The position numbers and the translations under genes were made by a program. A DNA stretch of 64,000 nt from Ottelia alismoides (Eukaryota; Streptophyta; Magnoliopsida; Alismatales; Hydrocharitaceae), in contig JAZKJV010002317.1 of NCBI GenBank assembly GCA_037367405.1, forward strand, positions 992,001-1,056,000, read 5' to 3'. This document shows positions 11,091-22,128 of this stretch, piece by piece; the first letter of the stretch is position 1; each line of letters starts with the position of its first letter. The notes under the pieces are model-generated. The model had not been told where the DNA came from and did no database searches. It saw only the letters and a list, made by a program, of their open reading frames with translations.

Positions 11091-11213
11091 ATAGTGATCT
11101 AATGAGGCAGGGATGGGTTACTAGAGTCGCGAGGGAGAGAGGATAGGATGTAAAAGATGGTATATACAAATGAGTTGGTTTGAATCTTTCGAGATGTTGT
11201 GGATGGCTGGAGC

Positions 11214-11702
11214 TCACTGCTGCAAGGCCTCATACGCGGCTCGAGGTGTATCTGCTAAATCTGTCTCGCACATGAATACAATCTCCTCAACATGGACTAA
11301 CTGCTCATTGGATTCGACAAAGTGCTTCAACAACTGTCCATTCACAAGGAATGTCGGTGCGTCATCTGCGAGATCTGAGATCTCAACACATCCACTATCA
11401 TGCACCATACGGACGACAAATGGGCCTGTCCACTTGGACTTCAACTTGCCTTGGAAGATCTTCAGCCTAGCATTAAACAACCATACCTTCTGTCCAGGAA
11501 CAAAGGTCTTTCGTCTGATATATCTATCATGCCAACGCTTCACCTTGTCCTTGTACACCAAACTGTTGTCATATGCGTGGTTTCTGACTTCCACAAGCTC
11601 ATTCAGATCCATGTATCTCTGCTTTTCCCCAGGTGCGTGTTCCAGTTGACCTTCTTGATTGCCTATTCTGATTTGTGCACTAACTCTACGGGCAAATGGC
11701 AC
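11214..11702 (-). pseudogene. Integrase C-terminal domain of E2 (frame-shifted end of pol)
   Basis: The last 160 or so residues of pol, separated from the integrase core by a frameshift near 11690. Readable: DLNELVEVRNHAYDNSLVYK, KVKRWHDRYIRRKTFVPGQK, then KLKSKWTGPFVV, the GPF/Y-type motif of the gypsy integrase C-terminal domain that helps bind DNA and multimerise. It ends at 11214 with AYEALQQ. No chromodomain follows, as expected for the Athila group. Confidence 0.85.
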
Positions 11703-13192
11703 GGCTTTCCGAATACCATTCGGAATGGGGAGGTGCCTAACGATGTCTTGTAAGCCGTCTTATACGCCCAGAGGACTTGATCCAAGATCTGAGACCAGTC
11801 CTTCCTGTCCGGGCGGACAAGATTTTGCAATATGGTTTTAACCTCCCGATTCGACACCTCAGCCATACCATTGGTTTGTGGGTGGTAAGGACTCACGACA
11901 CGGTGTTCGATGTCATAGTCCTTCAGGAGTTTCTTCACCTCCCGATTCACAAAGTGGCTACCCCCGTCTGATATCATCATTTTGGGAATCCCGAACCTAG
12001 AGATTATGTGCTCTCTGATGAATTTACAGATAGTTCTGCTGTCTGCGGCTCTGGTCGGGATAGCCTCCACCCATCTGGATAGATAGTCTACCGCAAGAAG
12101 GATATATTCGAACCCGTGGCTAACAGGAAATGGGCCCATGAAATCGATGCCCCAGGCGTCAAAGACATCACAAATGATGACCGGCTGCATTGGCATCTCA
12201 TCCTTGGAACCGACGGTTCCTCCCATTCTCTGGCATACTGGGCACGACTTCGCGAAGGCGGTGGCATCGCGAAACAGAGTCGGCCAATAAAAGCCACACT
12301 GAAGTAACTTCCATGCGGTCCTCTTCCCGGAGTGGTGTCCTCCTGCCTCTAAGCTGTGGCATAAAGAAAGGACACTCTGGTATTCCTCCTGAGGAATATA
12401 CTGTCTCCAGACACAATCCGGTCCTTCAAAGAAAAGGTTCGGATCCTCCCAATGGTAGTGTCTAGCGTCCGACTTCTGTCGGTCGATTTGGCTCTTGGGC
12501 CAATCTTCGGGAACTTTCTTGGAGACAAGATAATTCACGATATTGGCGTACCATGGGAGTGAGTCGATAACAAAAATCGACTCGTTAGGGAAGGAGTCTC
12601 GAATTGGTGAATCTTCGGAAGTATTAAGATCTTCGAGACGAGAAAGATGGTCGGCCACTACGTTCTTCTTTCCAGGTTTATCACGTATGTCCAAGTCAAA
12701 CTCCTGGAGAAGTAAAATCCATCGAAGAAGACACGCCTTCGCGTCCTTCTTCTCCATCAAGTACCGTAGTACCATATGGTCAGTGAACACAGTTACCTTG
12801 GATCCAATGAGGTGACATCTGAATTTGTCCAAGGCAAACACTACCGCAAGCATTTCCTTTTCCGTAACTGTATAGTTACGCTGAGCGGTATCAAGAACTT
12901 TGCTTGCATAGTGAATTGCAAACGGGATGCCATCTCTTCTTTGTCCCAACACAGCCTCAACAACATAGTCTAAGGCGTCCGTCATGATCTCAAAAGGTAG
13001 AGACCAATCTGGGGCTTGTAGGATGGGAGCGTCCATAATCATTCCTTGCAAAAGCTTAAAGGCCTCAAGACATTTGTGATCAACAATAAACTCCATGTCT
13101 TTGCCTAAAAGATCAGTTAGCGGCCGGGCAATCTTAGAAAAATCCTTAATGAACCTTCGATAAAATCCAACATGCCCGAGGAACGACCGCAA
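11663..13192 (-). pseudogene. RNase H and integrase core of E2
   Basis: The longest open frame in the window, 509 codons. Residues 1-50 are the RT connection ([20 protein letters not shown]). RNase H follows at about 60-190 with its acidic residues visible (TDA at 71, KEM at 112, FTDH at 136, VADH at 179). A linker leads to the HHCC zinc finger (H279, H286, C317, C320) and the integrase core GIDFMGPF (D350), ISDGGSHF (D409) and E445, the D,D35E triad, all intact. The same frame continues upstream into RT across single stops, and a frameshift after residue 505 cuts off the C-terminal domain. The segment is nearly intact but pol as a whole is not. Confidence 0.9.
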
Positions 13193-14371
13193 CTGCTTAA
13201 CGTTGGTTGGTGGCTGGAGTCATCTGATCACATCCACCTTGGCAGGGTTAACCTCCATTCCTCTCTTGGAGATGACATGCCCCAACACTATGCCCTCCGT
13301 CACCATGAAGTGACTTTTCTCCTAGGAGAGCACCAGATTGACCTCACAACATCTTTTTAGGACTCAGTCCAGATTCCTAAGACAAGAATCAAAGGAATCG
13401 TCGTGGACCGAGAAGTCATCCATGAAGACTTCCAGGAAGTCGCTGACCATTTCGGCAAATACAGCAATCATGCACCTTTGGAAAGTACCTGGAGCATTGC
13501 ATAACCCAAAAGGCATGCGCCTAAAAGCATAGGTACCAAATGGGCATGTGAATGTGGTCTTTTCCTGGTCCTCTGGAGCTATGGCTACTTGATTGTAGCC
13601 CGAGAACCCATCTAAGAAGAAGAAGAATTCTTTCCCCGCTAGTTGCTCTAAGATCTGATCAATGAATGGTAGGGGAAAATGATCCTTCTTCGTCACGGCA
13701 TTCAGGCGTCTATAATCCACACAGACGCACCACGACGTGGGTACTCACATCACGATCTCCTCTCCGTCCTCGTTGGTGGTCGTCTGAATTCCCGACATTT
13801 TCGGGACAACATGGATTGGGGCCACCCACTTAGAATCGGAGATTGGGTAAATGAAACCCGCGTTGCACCATTTTTCTATCTTCTTCCTCACGACCTCTCG
13901 TAAATTTGGATTCAACCGGCGTTGGAATTCACGAGAGGGTTTAGCTTCGTTCTCCAAGTAAATATGGTGCGAACACAGAGCGGGATTTATCCCGTGGATA
14001 TCGGAAATGCTCCAGCCTATCGACTTGCGGTTTTTCTCTAGGATCTCTAGCAAGCGATATTCCTGCTCCTCGGTCAATCGCGAACTGATGATGACCGGAA
14101 ATTTCTTGTCTTGTCCCGCAAGGAAGGCGTATTTTAAAGTTGTGGGTAAAGGTTTGAGCTCAGGAATAGTGTGATCATCTAAGAAGTCTGGCTCAATCTG
14201 ATTTGGCTCGATGTTGGAAGTGGTTGGATCGTTCTCTGTGATAGCTGCCACCAAGTTGTTCGGCTTAGGAGTCGGATCGTCAAAAGTCTCCATGCAATCG
14301 GCAAAAGCCACGTCCGACTTGTCATCCTCATCTTCCGATTGTCCTAAAGAGGGGAGGACAGACAGGCCCAA
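13193..14371 (-). pseudogene. Reverse transcriptase of E2
   Basis: One frame with E2 protease and integrase, broken by in-frame stops. 13745-14371: RT N-terminus and fingers (PLPTTLKYAFLAGQDKKFPV, SDSKWVAPIHVVPKMSG). A TGA at about 13745 stands where E1 has CGA. 13364-13720: DYRRLNAVTKKDHFPL, FSGYNQVAIAPEDQ, FGTYAFRRMPFGLCNAP and catalytic FMDDFSV. Further stops lie at about 13364, in LVLS*EKSHF (Trp to TAG) and in VIR*LQPP (Arg to TGA). It makes the element's DNA inside the particle; this copy would need several readthroughs. Confidence 0.88.
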
Positions 14372-15478
14372 CTGGGCCTCTATGTCATCGAAGATGTAGG
14401 GCGATGCAGTTCTGTTGTACTCGTCTCTGAGGACCTCGCAAACTGATTCTTGAACTGGATCATCTCCGGAGGGGAGGGACTCATCGGCGTTGGCTGGGTT
14501 CTGTCTCCATGGCCCAACTGTGTCTACATGATCGCAGTCTGTTCCGGTAGAAGAGTACTCGGTGTTGGATTCTGAATCCGGTCTCTACCATCTTGTCTGT
14601 TTCATTTCGAGTCCCTCATCTCCGCCTGGAGTTTGGAACTGAATCTTCCCGATCTTATAATCAAATAAGGCCCCTGCTGTTCTGAGGAAGGGCCTACCTA
14701 GAATGATCTGGGAGTCTCTCCAATTACAAGGGGTTTCCATATCCAGGACAGTGAAGTCCACCATGTATTCTTGTCCCTCAACTTTGATCACAATGTTCCT
14801 TAATTCTCCTTGAGACCTCTTGGTTGATTTATCAGCAAACTGTAGAAGGGCTCTAGATTTCCTAAGAGGTCCGAGATTAAGCCGCTCATAGAGCGTTGTC
14901 GGCATCAGATTAATGGAGGAACCATTGTCCAGGAGAGTGCGTGCAAACGCGATGCCATCAACATGACTCACTACATAATGTGCACCCATGTCTCTTCGTT
15001 TCCTTGGAAACGAGTTCTTTATTGCACAAGTCGTGGCTACTGATAAAACGTGTTTCTCAACACGGCTTTTGGTTTTCCTACTAACCCTAGTAGGTGTGCA
15101 TCTCACCTTAAGGTATTTTTGGAATGCAGGGGTCATCTTCACATATTTGTCAAAGGGGATTGTGACCTTGATATATTTGTTGCAGAATTCAGCCATCTCA
15201 GGGTCATCTTTTTGGATTTTTTTGGTTTTCTTCTTTCCACCCGTAAGAGCTCAGGGGAAAGGGATTATTGACTATAACTCGTGTTCTAAAACTGAAATCT
15301 TTTCATTGAAAGCTGGAACTGAGTTATGTACATGACTCGGACTTTGAAACAGATCAGGACTCTGACTCGAACCGAAAGAAACATGCTGAGGCGAAATTGG
15401 TGATGCGTCTTTCGCTTCTTCTAGACGGCCCTCCTCAGATGGAGGTGCGGGCTCTTCATCAGTTTTTGCCGGACTCAC
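14372..15478 (-). pseudogene. Protease and protease-RT linker of E2
   Basis: The part 14585-15196 starts MAEFCNKYIKVTIPF and has LLDNGSSINLMPTTLYERL, QFADKSTKRSQGELRNIVIK, VDFTVLDMETP and IILGRPFLRTAGALFDY: the retropepsin fold with D-N-G for the usual D-T/S-G and the flap/ILGRPFL region. It ends at a TAG (14585-14587) after QTRW that E1 has too. Beyond it the same frame continues through HVDTVGPW and SPYIFDDIEAQLG into RT. The upstream piece 15272-15478 is an acidic Ser/Pro-rich spacer in the same frame. Confidence 0.85.
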
Positions 15479-15524
15479 TAATGGTGCGGGAATGATGCTT
15501 TGAGGACTCAGATGTCCTCTTCTT

Positions 15525-16517
15525 CTACCGGTGATTGTGGTGGTGGTGCTGCTCCTCTTCCTCCAAGTTCTCCTCAGGTAGAGACTTGGAAGTTCCTTCC
15601 TTCTGTGCCCGTGCCCGATCAGGTATGGTCACGGTCCTTCCGCTCCTGAGGGACATATGATTTACATTATCGTACGAAAGGATCTCATGTTCAGATAAGT
15701 ATACCTGATCACAATGTCGGTTCTGGCCATGGAGTATGTTGTTCGGGTTGGCCTGAACCTGTGCGGGAATTGGGGTCTTTGGCGCCATCTGTTGGTCCTG
15801 GGTACGAGAGACACGATTGATATCGTTTCTCATATCCAGATAATCATTCTGCATCTGTTGGACCCTATCAGACAGGGTCTGGATCGCCATGGGGAGGGAC
15901 TCCAATTCAGTGGGCTGGGCTGGCTGATGTGCAGACGAGGTTCTGTATTGGCCCTACTGGCCATGCCGATATTGTTGCTGCTGATGGGACGGTGCTGGCC
16001 CCTACTGATAGGTGCGCTGCTGCTGCTGGTACTGCTGAGGCTGGTACCCTTGTTCTGGCCTGGACTGAAAGTACGGTGCGGGAACTGGTCGGGTTTCTTG
16101 GTATGCTGGGGATGGGCGGTGAGGCTGACCCTTCCCCATTTCGTCCTGCCTGACAATCGGGTCACAGCTATACCAAAGCTCGTTGATCTCGTACACTTGC
16201 GGAGGCTCCTCGTATCCCGTCTCTACTTGTGGGGGTACATGATGGTCCTGCTGGGTGTAAGTCTGATCCCAACCACTCTGTGGCCCCGGTGCCTGTTCAT
16301 GTACAAGATGGACTCGATGCACAGGTGTAGGTGGTGCAGAAGGGCCAGGTAGCTTCATCTTGGCTACCTTCTCAGTGAGTTCCTCCACTTGCTTCGGTAG
16401 ACGTGAGAGTGACTCAAGGTCTACGACCCTCTTGTGGATCTGCTTGACCATGGTAAGCTTGTCGGCAATCATCCCCATGCTGGGGATGAGATCCTCGGTC
16501 AGATCCGCTACAGTCCT
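15525..16517 (-). pseudogene. gag: gag C-terminal half of E2
   Basis: Two open segments in one frame (16478-16002 and 15905-15525). The first has a heptad-like helix (LTMVKQIHKRVVDLESLSRL, KQVEELTEKVAKMK), then a Pro/Gln/Tyr-rich tail (GYQPQQYQQQQ). The second has QTLSDRVQQMQ, then NHMSLRSGRTVTIPDRARA, the LRSGR/K signature of Athila gag, and an acidic/His-rich run. In-frame stops separate the pieces. The long opposite-strand ORF at 15714-16352 is a shadow of this repetitive coding. Confidence 0.8.
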
Positions 16518-17508
16518 TCAGGTTGTCTCGTAGGATAGGATTGAGGGAGACAACGTATAGGCCCTGGTGTCCTGTGACCTGCCGGTTTCTGCCATCTGCT
16601 CCAAGATTTTCCATACAGCATGCTCATTTTTGTTCAGATAGCTTCCTCCACAGGCAGCACTGACTAACCCATGCATCTCCGGGGTTAGACCACAGAACAA
16701 GGTCTGGACTAGGATCACCTTAGAAATGCCGTGGCAAGGGCATTTCTGCACTAAGTCATTGAACCTATCCCATGCATCGTGGATGGGTTCACTCGGTCCT
16801 TGGGAGAAACTGGCGACCTAAGTTCTTCAGCCAACGAGCAGCCTTATCTCCTAAGGCAAAAGGGGTGGCCTTCAGTCGAATATAATCTTGGCCAACATTG
16901 GGATGACTAAGATTGTTGCACACCAGCTCGAAGTCATGGAGGAAAGTGTACGGTTCTTCATTTATGTTTCCGTTGAACTTTGGAAGCAGACTAAGGAAGT
17001 GGGGCTTCATCTCAAATGCCTGGGCGGGAACCGCTGGTGCTAACCAATTCTGAATCTCATTCTCCGCTGGGTTGTAGGCATCAACCATTGGTTGGTCAAT
17101 ACCTCCTGCTGTAATGATCTGTCCCATTCTAGCTGTGAGATCCGCATTCCGCTGTTCGGCTTGGGCGAGGCGAGCCAATACTTGCTGGAGTGGGTCATCT
17201 GTGTTTTCCTCATCTGGGGATTTTTTTGGTGGCATCTTATCCTCTAGTCCCGAGAAATGAAAATGATCTGGTTTAGAGGATAAATCAGGGAAGGAATTCT
17301 TACTGAGGCGATGGTCTTCCTCGGTAATATCAGAGGAGAGGAAAGGGTTGGTTTGAGAGTAATCACCCTGGGTGTATGGGATCCAGAACTCAAGAGGGTC
17401 ATGAGTTCTGGGTGGTCCAGGGTGCGCTTGGACCTGTGAAGATGATTTTCGTGGGGGACTCAGAGAAAGATTGGCAAATAATGTGTCGATATTCCCCCAG
17501 TCATTCAT
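16518..17508 (-). pseudogene. gag: gag N-terminal half of E2
   Basis: ATG at 17508 (MNDWGNIDTLFANLSL). 17508-16789: variable N-terminus, QQVLARLAQAEQRNADLTAR, then the capsid core NEEPYTFLHDFELVCNNL and GDKAARWLKNLG. Directly after KNLG about 87-88 bases present in E1 (the TTWMQFKDLFLKKFYP segment) are missing, which shifts the frame. 16751-16518 resumes with KCPCHGISKVILVQTLFCGL and SAACGGSYLNKNEHAVWKIL and stops at a TGA where E1 has an Arg codon. Confidence 0.85.
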
Positions 17509-18839
17509 CTAGCAGTGGCGAAAAGAAGATAGGATTTTACTCCTACATGAAGCAAACAAGGTAATCCAAGACCCTGGGTTCACACTCAACACAGTGAAGG
17601 ACTCGAAACTGAGTCCAATTTATCTTGTAAATTTTAAGTGTGATTTTTCAAGCAAGATAGCAAGGATTACGCGACCTATAGGGAAGTCGGCTCAGAGCCG
17701 GATGCGTCTTCCCTGTTTATCCCGTCGCCTAAGATACCGCCGATCCTCCCTTTCTTCACTCCTATCCGGAGTTGGGGACTCAAAGATGTGCCCCTATCTA
17801 CCTGCAAGCAGGCGAAGGCTGACAAAGCTAGGCCTTGTCGCAGAGCACTGTTGGTTTGCCCCTATCTACCCACGAACAGGCGGAGGCTACTTGGTACTTG
17901 TCAATGAGCTAAAAGTATCCAACTCGTGATATTTGCTAGGATCAGTTGGCCCGTGATATGGAAGGCGGGGATTTGGGATCTGCCTTCAGGTGTTCACACA
18001 CACTCAAGTACCCTCACTCAGCCTGAAAACAAGGTCGGGGATTAGTTTCCCGCAAATATTTTTTCCAATTTTATCATTTTTTTCGTCAATACTGTTATCA
18101 GTCCCTGTTTTAAGTTAAGTTCTCACTTCTTTAGTCCAACCACACAGCACGCCTAACGTCCAGTCCCAATTTCCGTTTAATTTAAGTTTGAAAAACTGAG
18201 GGGGAAGTCGAGAAAAGCCGATGCACGAAAAACAATGATGTGTATGCTGAGTTGAGAAGACTTACAGTGATCCCTTCGCTTGTATGTAGGATGCAAAGCA
18301 GTATTGAAATTTTACACTATATGCAAATGCAGACGACAAAATCTGCTCCTAGACAGGCAGTTCTATTAGCGAGTGAAGAACATGTTTATTTGACTAGATT
18401 TGCGGGCTAGGTGCGTCTTTTAAGTGTATGTGTGGTCCTAAAAAAATTACGAGCACAAGCAATTCCTAAAGTGGCTCAAGGAGCCGCTAGTGCAAGCCTA
18501 AATTACAATTCAAACCACACAGCACACGGGGACACAATTCCACTATTTTTACACACGCGAGAACCCAAACGGGAACTGCTAGAAATGATGCAAAAAAATG
18601 TGGAAATAAATAAATGTACAAGTTCTCTCATATCTCTGTAATAAATTAAAATGCAGGTTCCTCGAAGCGTCTTCGACTCCAGCGTCCCTCGCACAAAAAC
18701 AAGTTGAGGTCAGATAGAGAACGACACAAAAAATGCAAAAATTTAAAAGACAGAGAAATATGCACAAGAAAAACCGGGGGTCAGACTACCCGGAGATGGA
18801 AAATCAAACAATCGGAATTTCACTGCAAATTAACCTAAG
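17509..18839 (-). other. 5' leader of E2
   Basis: Opposite-strand counterpart of E1 214-1605. It keeps the two CCTATCTACC motifs (17790, 17862; reverse GGTAGATAGG). It ends at 18839, only about 20 bases short of where the PBS would be, so the deletion that removed the end of the 5' LTR also removed the PBS. No ORF here is supported. Confidence 0.75.
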
Positions 18840-18842
18840 CCG

Positions 18843-20755
18843 GCCATTGTGGAGGGCGGCACCCGCACCGCTGAGCAGTGATGCGGGGGCCACGCGGTGG
18901 CGCACTGGCAGAGAGGAGGTCTGGAGTGCGGAGGGGGCTGGAGAGGTGAACGGCCGGCAACTGATCCTTGGAGGTCGGCGGCTTCGACACAGACGGGCGC
19001 GATGAAGACGGCAGCCAGGCGGAGGCGCTATGGACGATGGGCAGAACCGTGCAAAGGGGCTGGTGGAAGGGACGTGCGGGCTTGACGGCGGTGGGCGGAC
19101 GGCGGTCGAGTAGAGGAAGAAGAGGAGGAGGTGGAGAAGACGTGAAAGTTCACAAACAGGGGATCCTCATGCATTTGTTTAACAGGGCGTAAATAAGTGA
19201 TTAATCGGTTGATGAAAATTCGCCGGCAAATTCAAGAAAAATCACCGCTACATTCGCAACGTGTGATTTATCTGTAGAAGTGCACTTTGTTTGGTGAGTT
19301 TGTGGTCAGAAGGAGATGAATCGAGGAGAGAGAAAATGAAGAAAAATGGAGATAAGAAGAAATAAGGAAGAATAAGTTACCTGTAGATGGTTGGTTGCCT
19401 GTGAATGGCTGAGACAAGACTCGGCCGTGGTCGTCGCTCGAAGCCACGACTAGGCTGAGCTTAGTAGCTCCGGTTAGGTGGCTACGACGGTGATGAGATC
19501 ACCGGATCACGCATGCGAAGAAGGTTGGTCGTCGCTCGACTATAAAACTCCCTAGCTGTCACCTAAGGTTGATAGGAGCTCTCTTCTCCCTCACTATGAA
19601 AATGGCGGATGGGTATGAATGGAGGGATAGAGGAGATTATAAAGAGGAGTAGGTGGAGGTTGGAGAGGCCATGGAGAGAGTGGGAGAGATGGGGAAGGTG
19701 GATGAGATGGAATGGGATGAGAGGTGTCGAAGGGTGGCCTCTCCCTTAAGTTAAGGGAGAGTGGGAAGGAATGGGTAGAGAGGAGGATATGGTGCCACTT
19801 GGCACGCTTGGATGCGGCCATGTGGCATTTTATTTAATTAAGTGCAAAATCTATGGAGTTGACATGTGGCGGCTTCCGGAGGAGCCACATGTTGCTCCGA
19901 GAAGAATTCACAACTAAATGTAAACAAAAATCAAAAATAAATAATAGAAGTGGTTAGATCAAAAAGTGATCAACACGAATGTTGCTCGTCTCGACGAGAT
20001 CTACAACTTTTGTGAAGGGCCAAAAATCAAACGAGATCATTTGTACAAAAACGTATTTTTGGGTGGCACCTTATAGGTATAAAATACCACATTTTATCTT
20101 TTGCAATTTTTTTGTCATTTTTCAATAAGAAAAATCAAAATAAAAATAGATAAAATATGATAAGAATATTTACAACTTAATATATTTTTTTTGGATTTTT
20201 AATAATGAAGAAAATAAAATGATAAAATACAAGGGTAAAACGGTCATTATGTATAATGTACAAAAGGGGCCCAAAACCCAAGTTTTTCATACGAGCTCCG
20301 ATTTTATTGAAATTGGTCTTGTTTCAAAGGTCTCTGAATGTATATTACTTTAAAAGTGAGTAGACCTAATTCGGACACTGTATGAGAGAGATATGTGCAT
20401 TTAAGGCTCCTAATTTCAATCTTGGGTTGTGGGTTTATTGGTCAATTTTACAAGTTAGTATTTTTTTTATATTTTTCTTTAATGAGTGTTAGTCATATAT
20501 ACACAATAGAGTTGGTTTTATTAGATTGGGAGTTAGTATAAAATATATACAAATAAGGTATTTTATCTAATATACAGGTGAATATATACAAGTGAAATTG
20601 GGCTTCTTATTTAATGCCATATGAATGCTAAAATGCAAATATTATGCTTGCATGCATGAATGCTAATTATGCAAGATAAGGGGAAATATGCATCTAATTA
20701 CTCGGGAACAAAGCTCTATTTTCGACTTTTAGAGTGATGAATCACAGATTCATCA
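18843..20755 (-). repeat. 5' LTR of E2 (family A, 3' end deleted)
   Basis: Direct repeat of 7255-9161 with only scattered differences, including the GC-rich block, the inverted ACATGTGGC pair (19861-19893) and the AT-rich outer U3. It starts at 20755 with the same terminal palindrome as the other LTR (20735-20755). Its end is cut in the middle of the GC-rich block and joined to the leader. Confidence 0.85.
20735..20755. other. Terminal palindrome of the E2 5' LTR
   Basis: Same sequence as 9141-9161: two 9-bp arms (TGATGAATC / GATTCATCA) around a 3-base loop. Directly to the right, at 20756, family-B LTR sequence begins (GTAGGATTCACC), giving the true outer edge of E2. Confidence 0.85.
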
Positions 20756-22128
20756 GTAGGATTCACCAGATGAAAGATAAATCAAATGGTGGGGAATTGA
20801 GTGTCCAGATATGTGCTAAGGGAAGGTCATGATCTTCCTGATCAAGAAATGATTAGACAACAAGGAGTGGACACAGGTGGCGTGAAATGAACACTCCATG
20901 TGGCACGTTCTAGAAGCACCACGTGGTCCAATAGAAATTGAAGAAAATCCATAAAACAAAGATAATTAGGAAAGAATTAGTTAGGTGGTGAATTAGTTAA
21001 AGTGGTGAACATGAAAGTCCCTTGATCTTAATGAGATCTACAATTTCATGTAGAAATCAAAGAGATCAGAGTCCATCGATACATAGTTAAAAATTAAATA
21101 CTATTAAAAGCCATATAATGCATTTTTCTTTATATTTATTTTGATTATATTTTTTATTTTTATTTTATTTATTGTTAATTTATTTATACATGATTTTATT
21201 CAAATTTTCTTTTGATTTTTTAATTAGAAATAAATTTATAAAATGTTATACCATATTAATATATAATAATTACTGATAAATATTTACAACACACAAATTA
21301 GGAATTAGTATTAATAAGTCAATGAATCTTGAAAATAACTTAAGTCAAGGAGATAAATATAATCAAAAGCTGATAAATTCGGAATTTATCACCCCCCATC
21401 CTTAACTAAGCTCATGCTTGAGCTAATAAAGAAAGAATTAGTTAGATTAATTAGTGAATTTCTTTACTTGTTATTGTGAGATTACAATGCTTAATTGGAC
21501 CTAGAACATGAGATTTTAGGAATCCTAAATCTCTAAGTTCATCGAAGTATTAGTCAAAAGGAACTAAACTCTTCTAGTTGCCAGGCTCTCAATGTATCAT
21601 AAATATAAGGGATATGACTTTGTGTATATTGCATTAAGAGAGTAGAAATAAGATGTCACCAGAAATCCCAATCTTGGAAGCTCTCCTAGGGACTCTACCC
21701 TCAACTCTAGTGAATAAATCTAGTCTTTCTGAAATCCACCTTCTCTTTATTTCGTCAGATTTAAAGGGATAAATGGAAGGCTAGATAATGGAGGTTGTAG
21801 GACGGTGTACTTATTTTCTCTTCATCTCATTGGAACAAGGTTCTCTCAAGTTCCAATGTGTAACACAATTTTTTTGCCAATCAGTGTGTGCGTCAAGAGA
21901 AGTTGGAGTCATCTGCAATTGTTTTCCTGGGAATACATCAGGGTGTGCCTATTTTGAGTATATAATATATCTTTCACACCCAGACTTGTAGCATTTACGA
22001 TGTAGAGCCCTTTTTGGCTAGTAGCCTAACTCATGGTCCTAATAGCAGTGGTACAAGTGTACACTTTGAAAAGGTTGGGAGGGCTTGCCTTTGGTTGTAG
22101 ATCGTTGATATTTGACTTTGTACAATGA
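20756..22128 (-). repeat. Family-B fragment: LTR 5' part plus 3' UTR end
   Basis: Direct repeat of about 24190-25570. 20756-21391 is the 5' part of a family-B LTR; it ends (its - strand start) with a perfect palindrome, TGATAAATTC / GAATTTATCA around one base (21371-21391). 21392 onward is internal: a PPT (reverse AAGGATGGGGGG) and about 0.74 kb of 3' UTR, cut at 22128 where it joins another family-B LTR at a two-base overlap. The ORF at 21788-21991 is not conserved in the second copy and is taken as chance. Confidence 0.75.

Larger units (their letters stand above)
9179..11213 (-). other. 3' untranslated region of E2
   Basis: About 2 kb between the end of pol and the PPT, with no supported ORF. 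Athila elements often have an env-like ORF here; none is readable. The region is homologous to 24841-26900 in E3. It holds a 60-bp tandem repeat (10268-10388) and four PPT-like hairpins (10690-11090). Confidence 0.7.
6683..20755 (-). mobile_element. E2: Athila-like retrotransposon, - strand
   Basis: Read on the - strand: 5' LTR (20755 down to about 18843, its 3' end missing), leader, gag, protease, RT, RNase H, integrase, long 3' UTR, PPT, 3' LTR (9161 down to 6683, its 3' end also missing). PBS and the last part of the 5' LTR were deleted together. The two LTRs align closely over about 1.9 kb, with a few per cent difference by eye, so E2 seems younger than its neighbours. Its right end lies inside a family-B LTR, so it inserted into that older element. 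Confidence 0.85.

Noticed and set aside
9179..11213. Env-like ORF expected in the 3' part of some Athila elements
   Set aside because: No frame over 81 codons and none with a signal peptide or transmembrane pattern; the 10209-10454 ORF is a translation of the 60-bp tandem repeat.
15714..16352. 212-codon + strand ORF
   Set aside because: Antisense shadow of the Gln/Pro-rich gag tail of E2; leucine-rich only because CAG/CTG repeats are read backwards.
20756..22128. LTR pair of a separate small element (20756-22128 and 24190-25570 as LTRs)
   Set aside because: The repeat contains an LTR terminus and PPT in its middle (21391/21392), so it is LTR plus 3' UTR, not an LTR.
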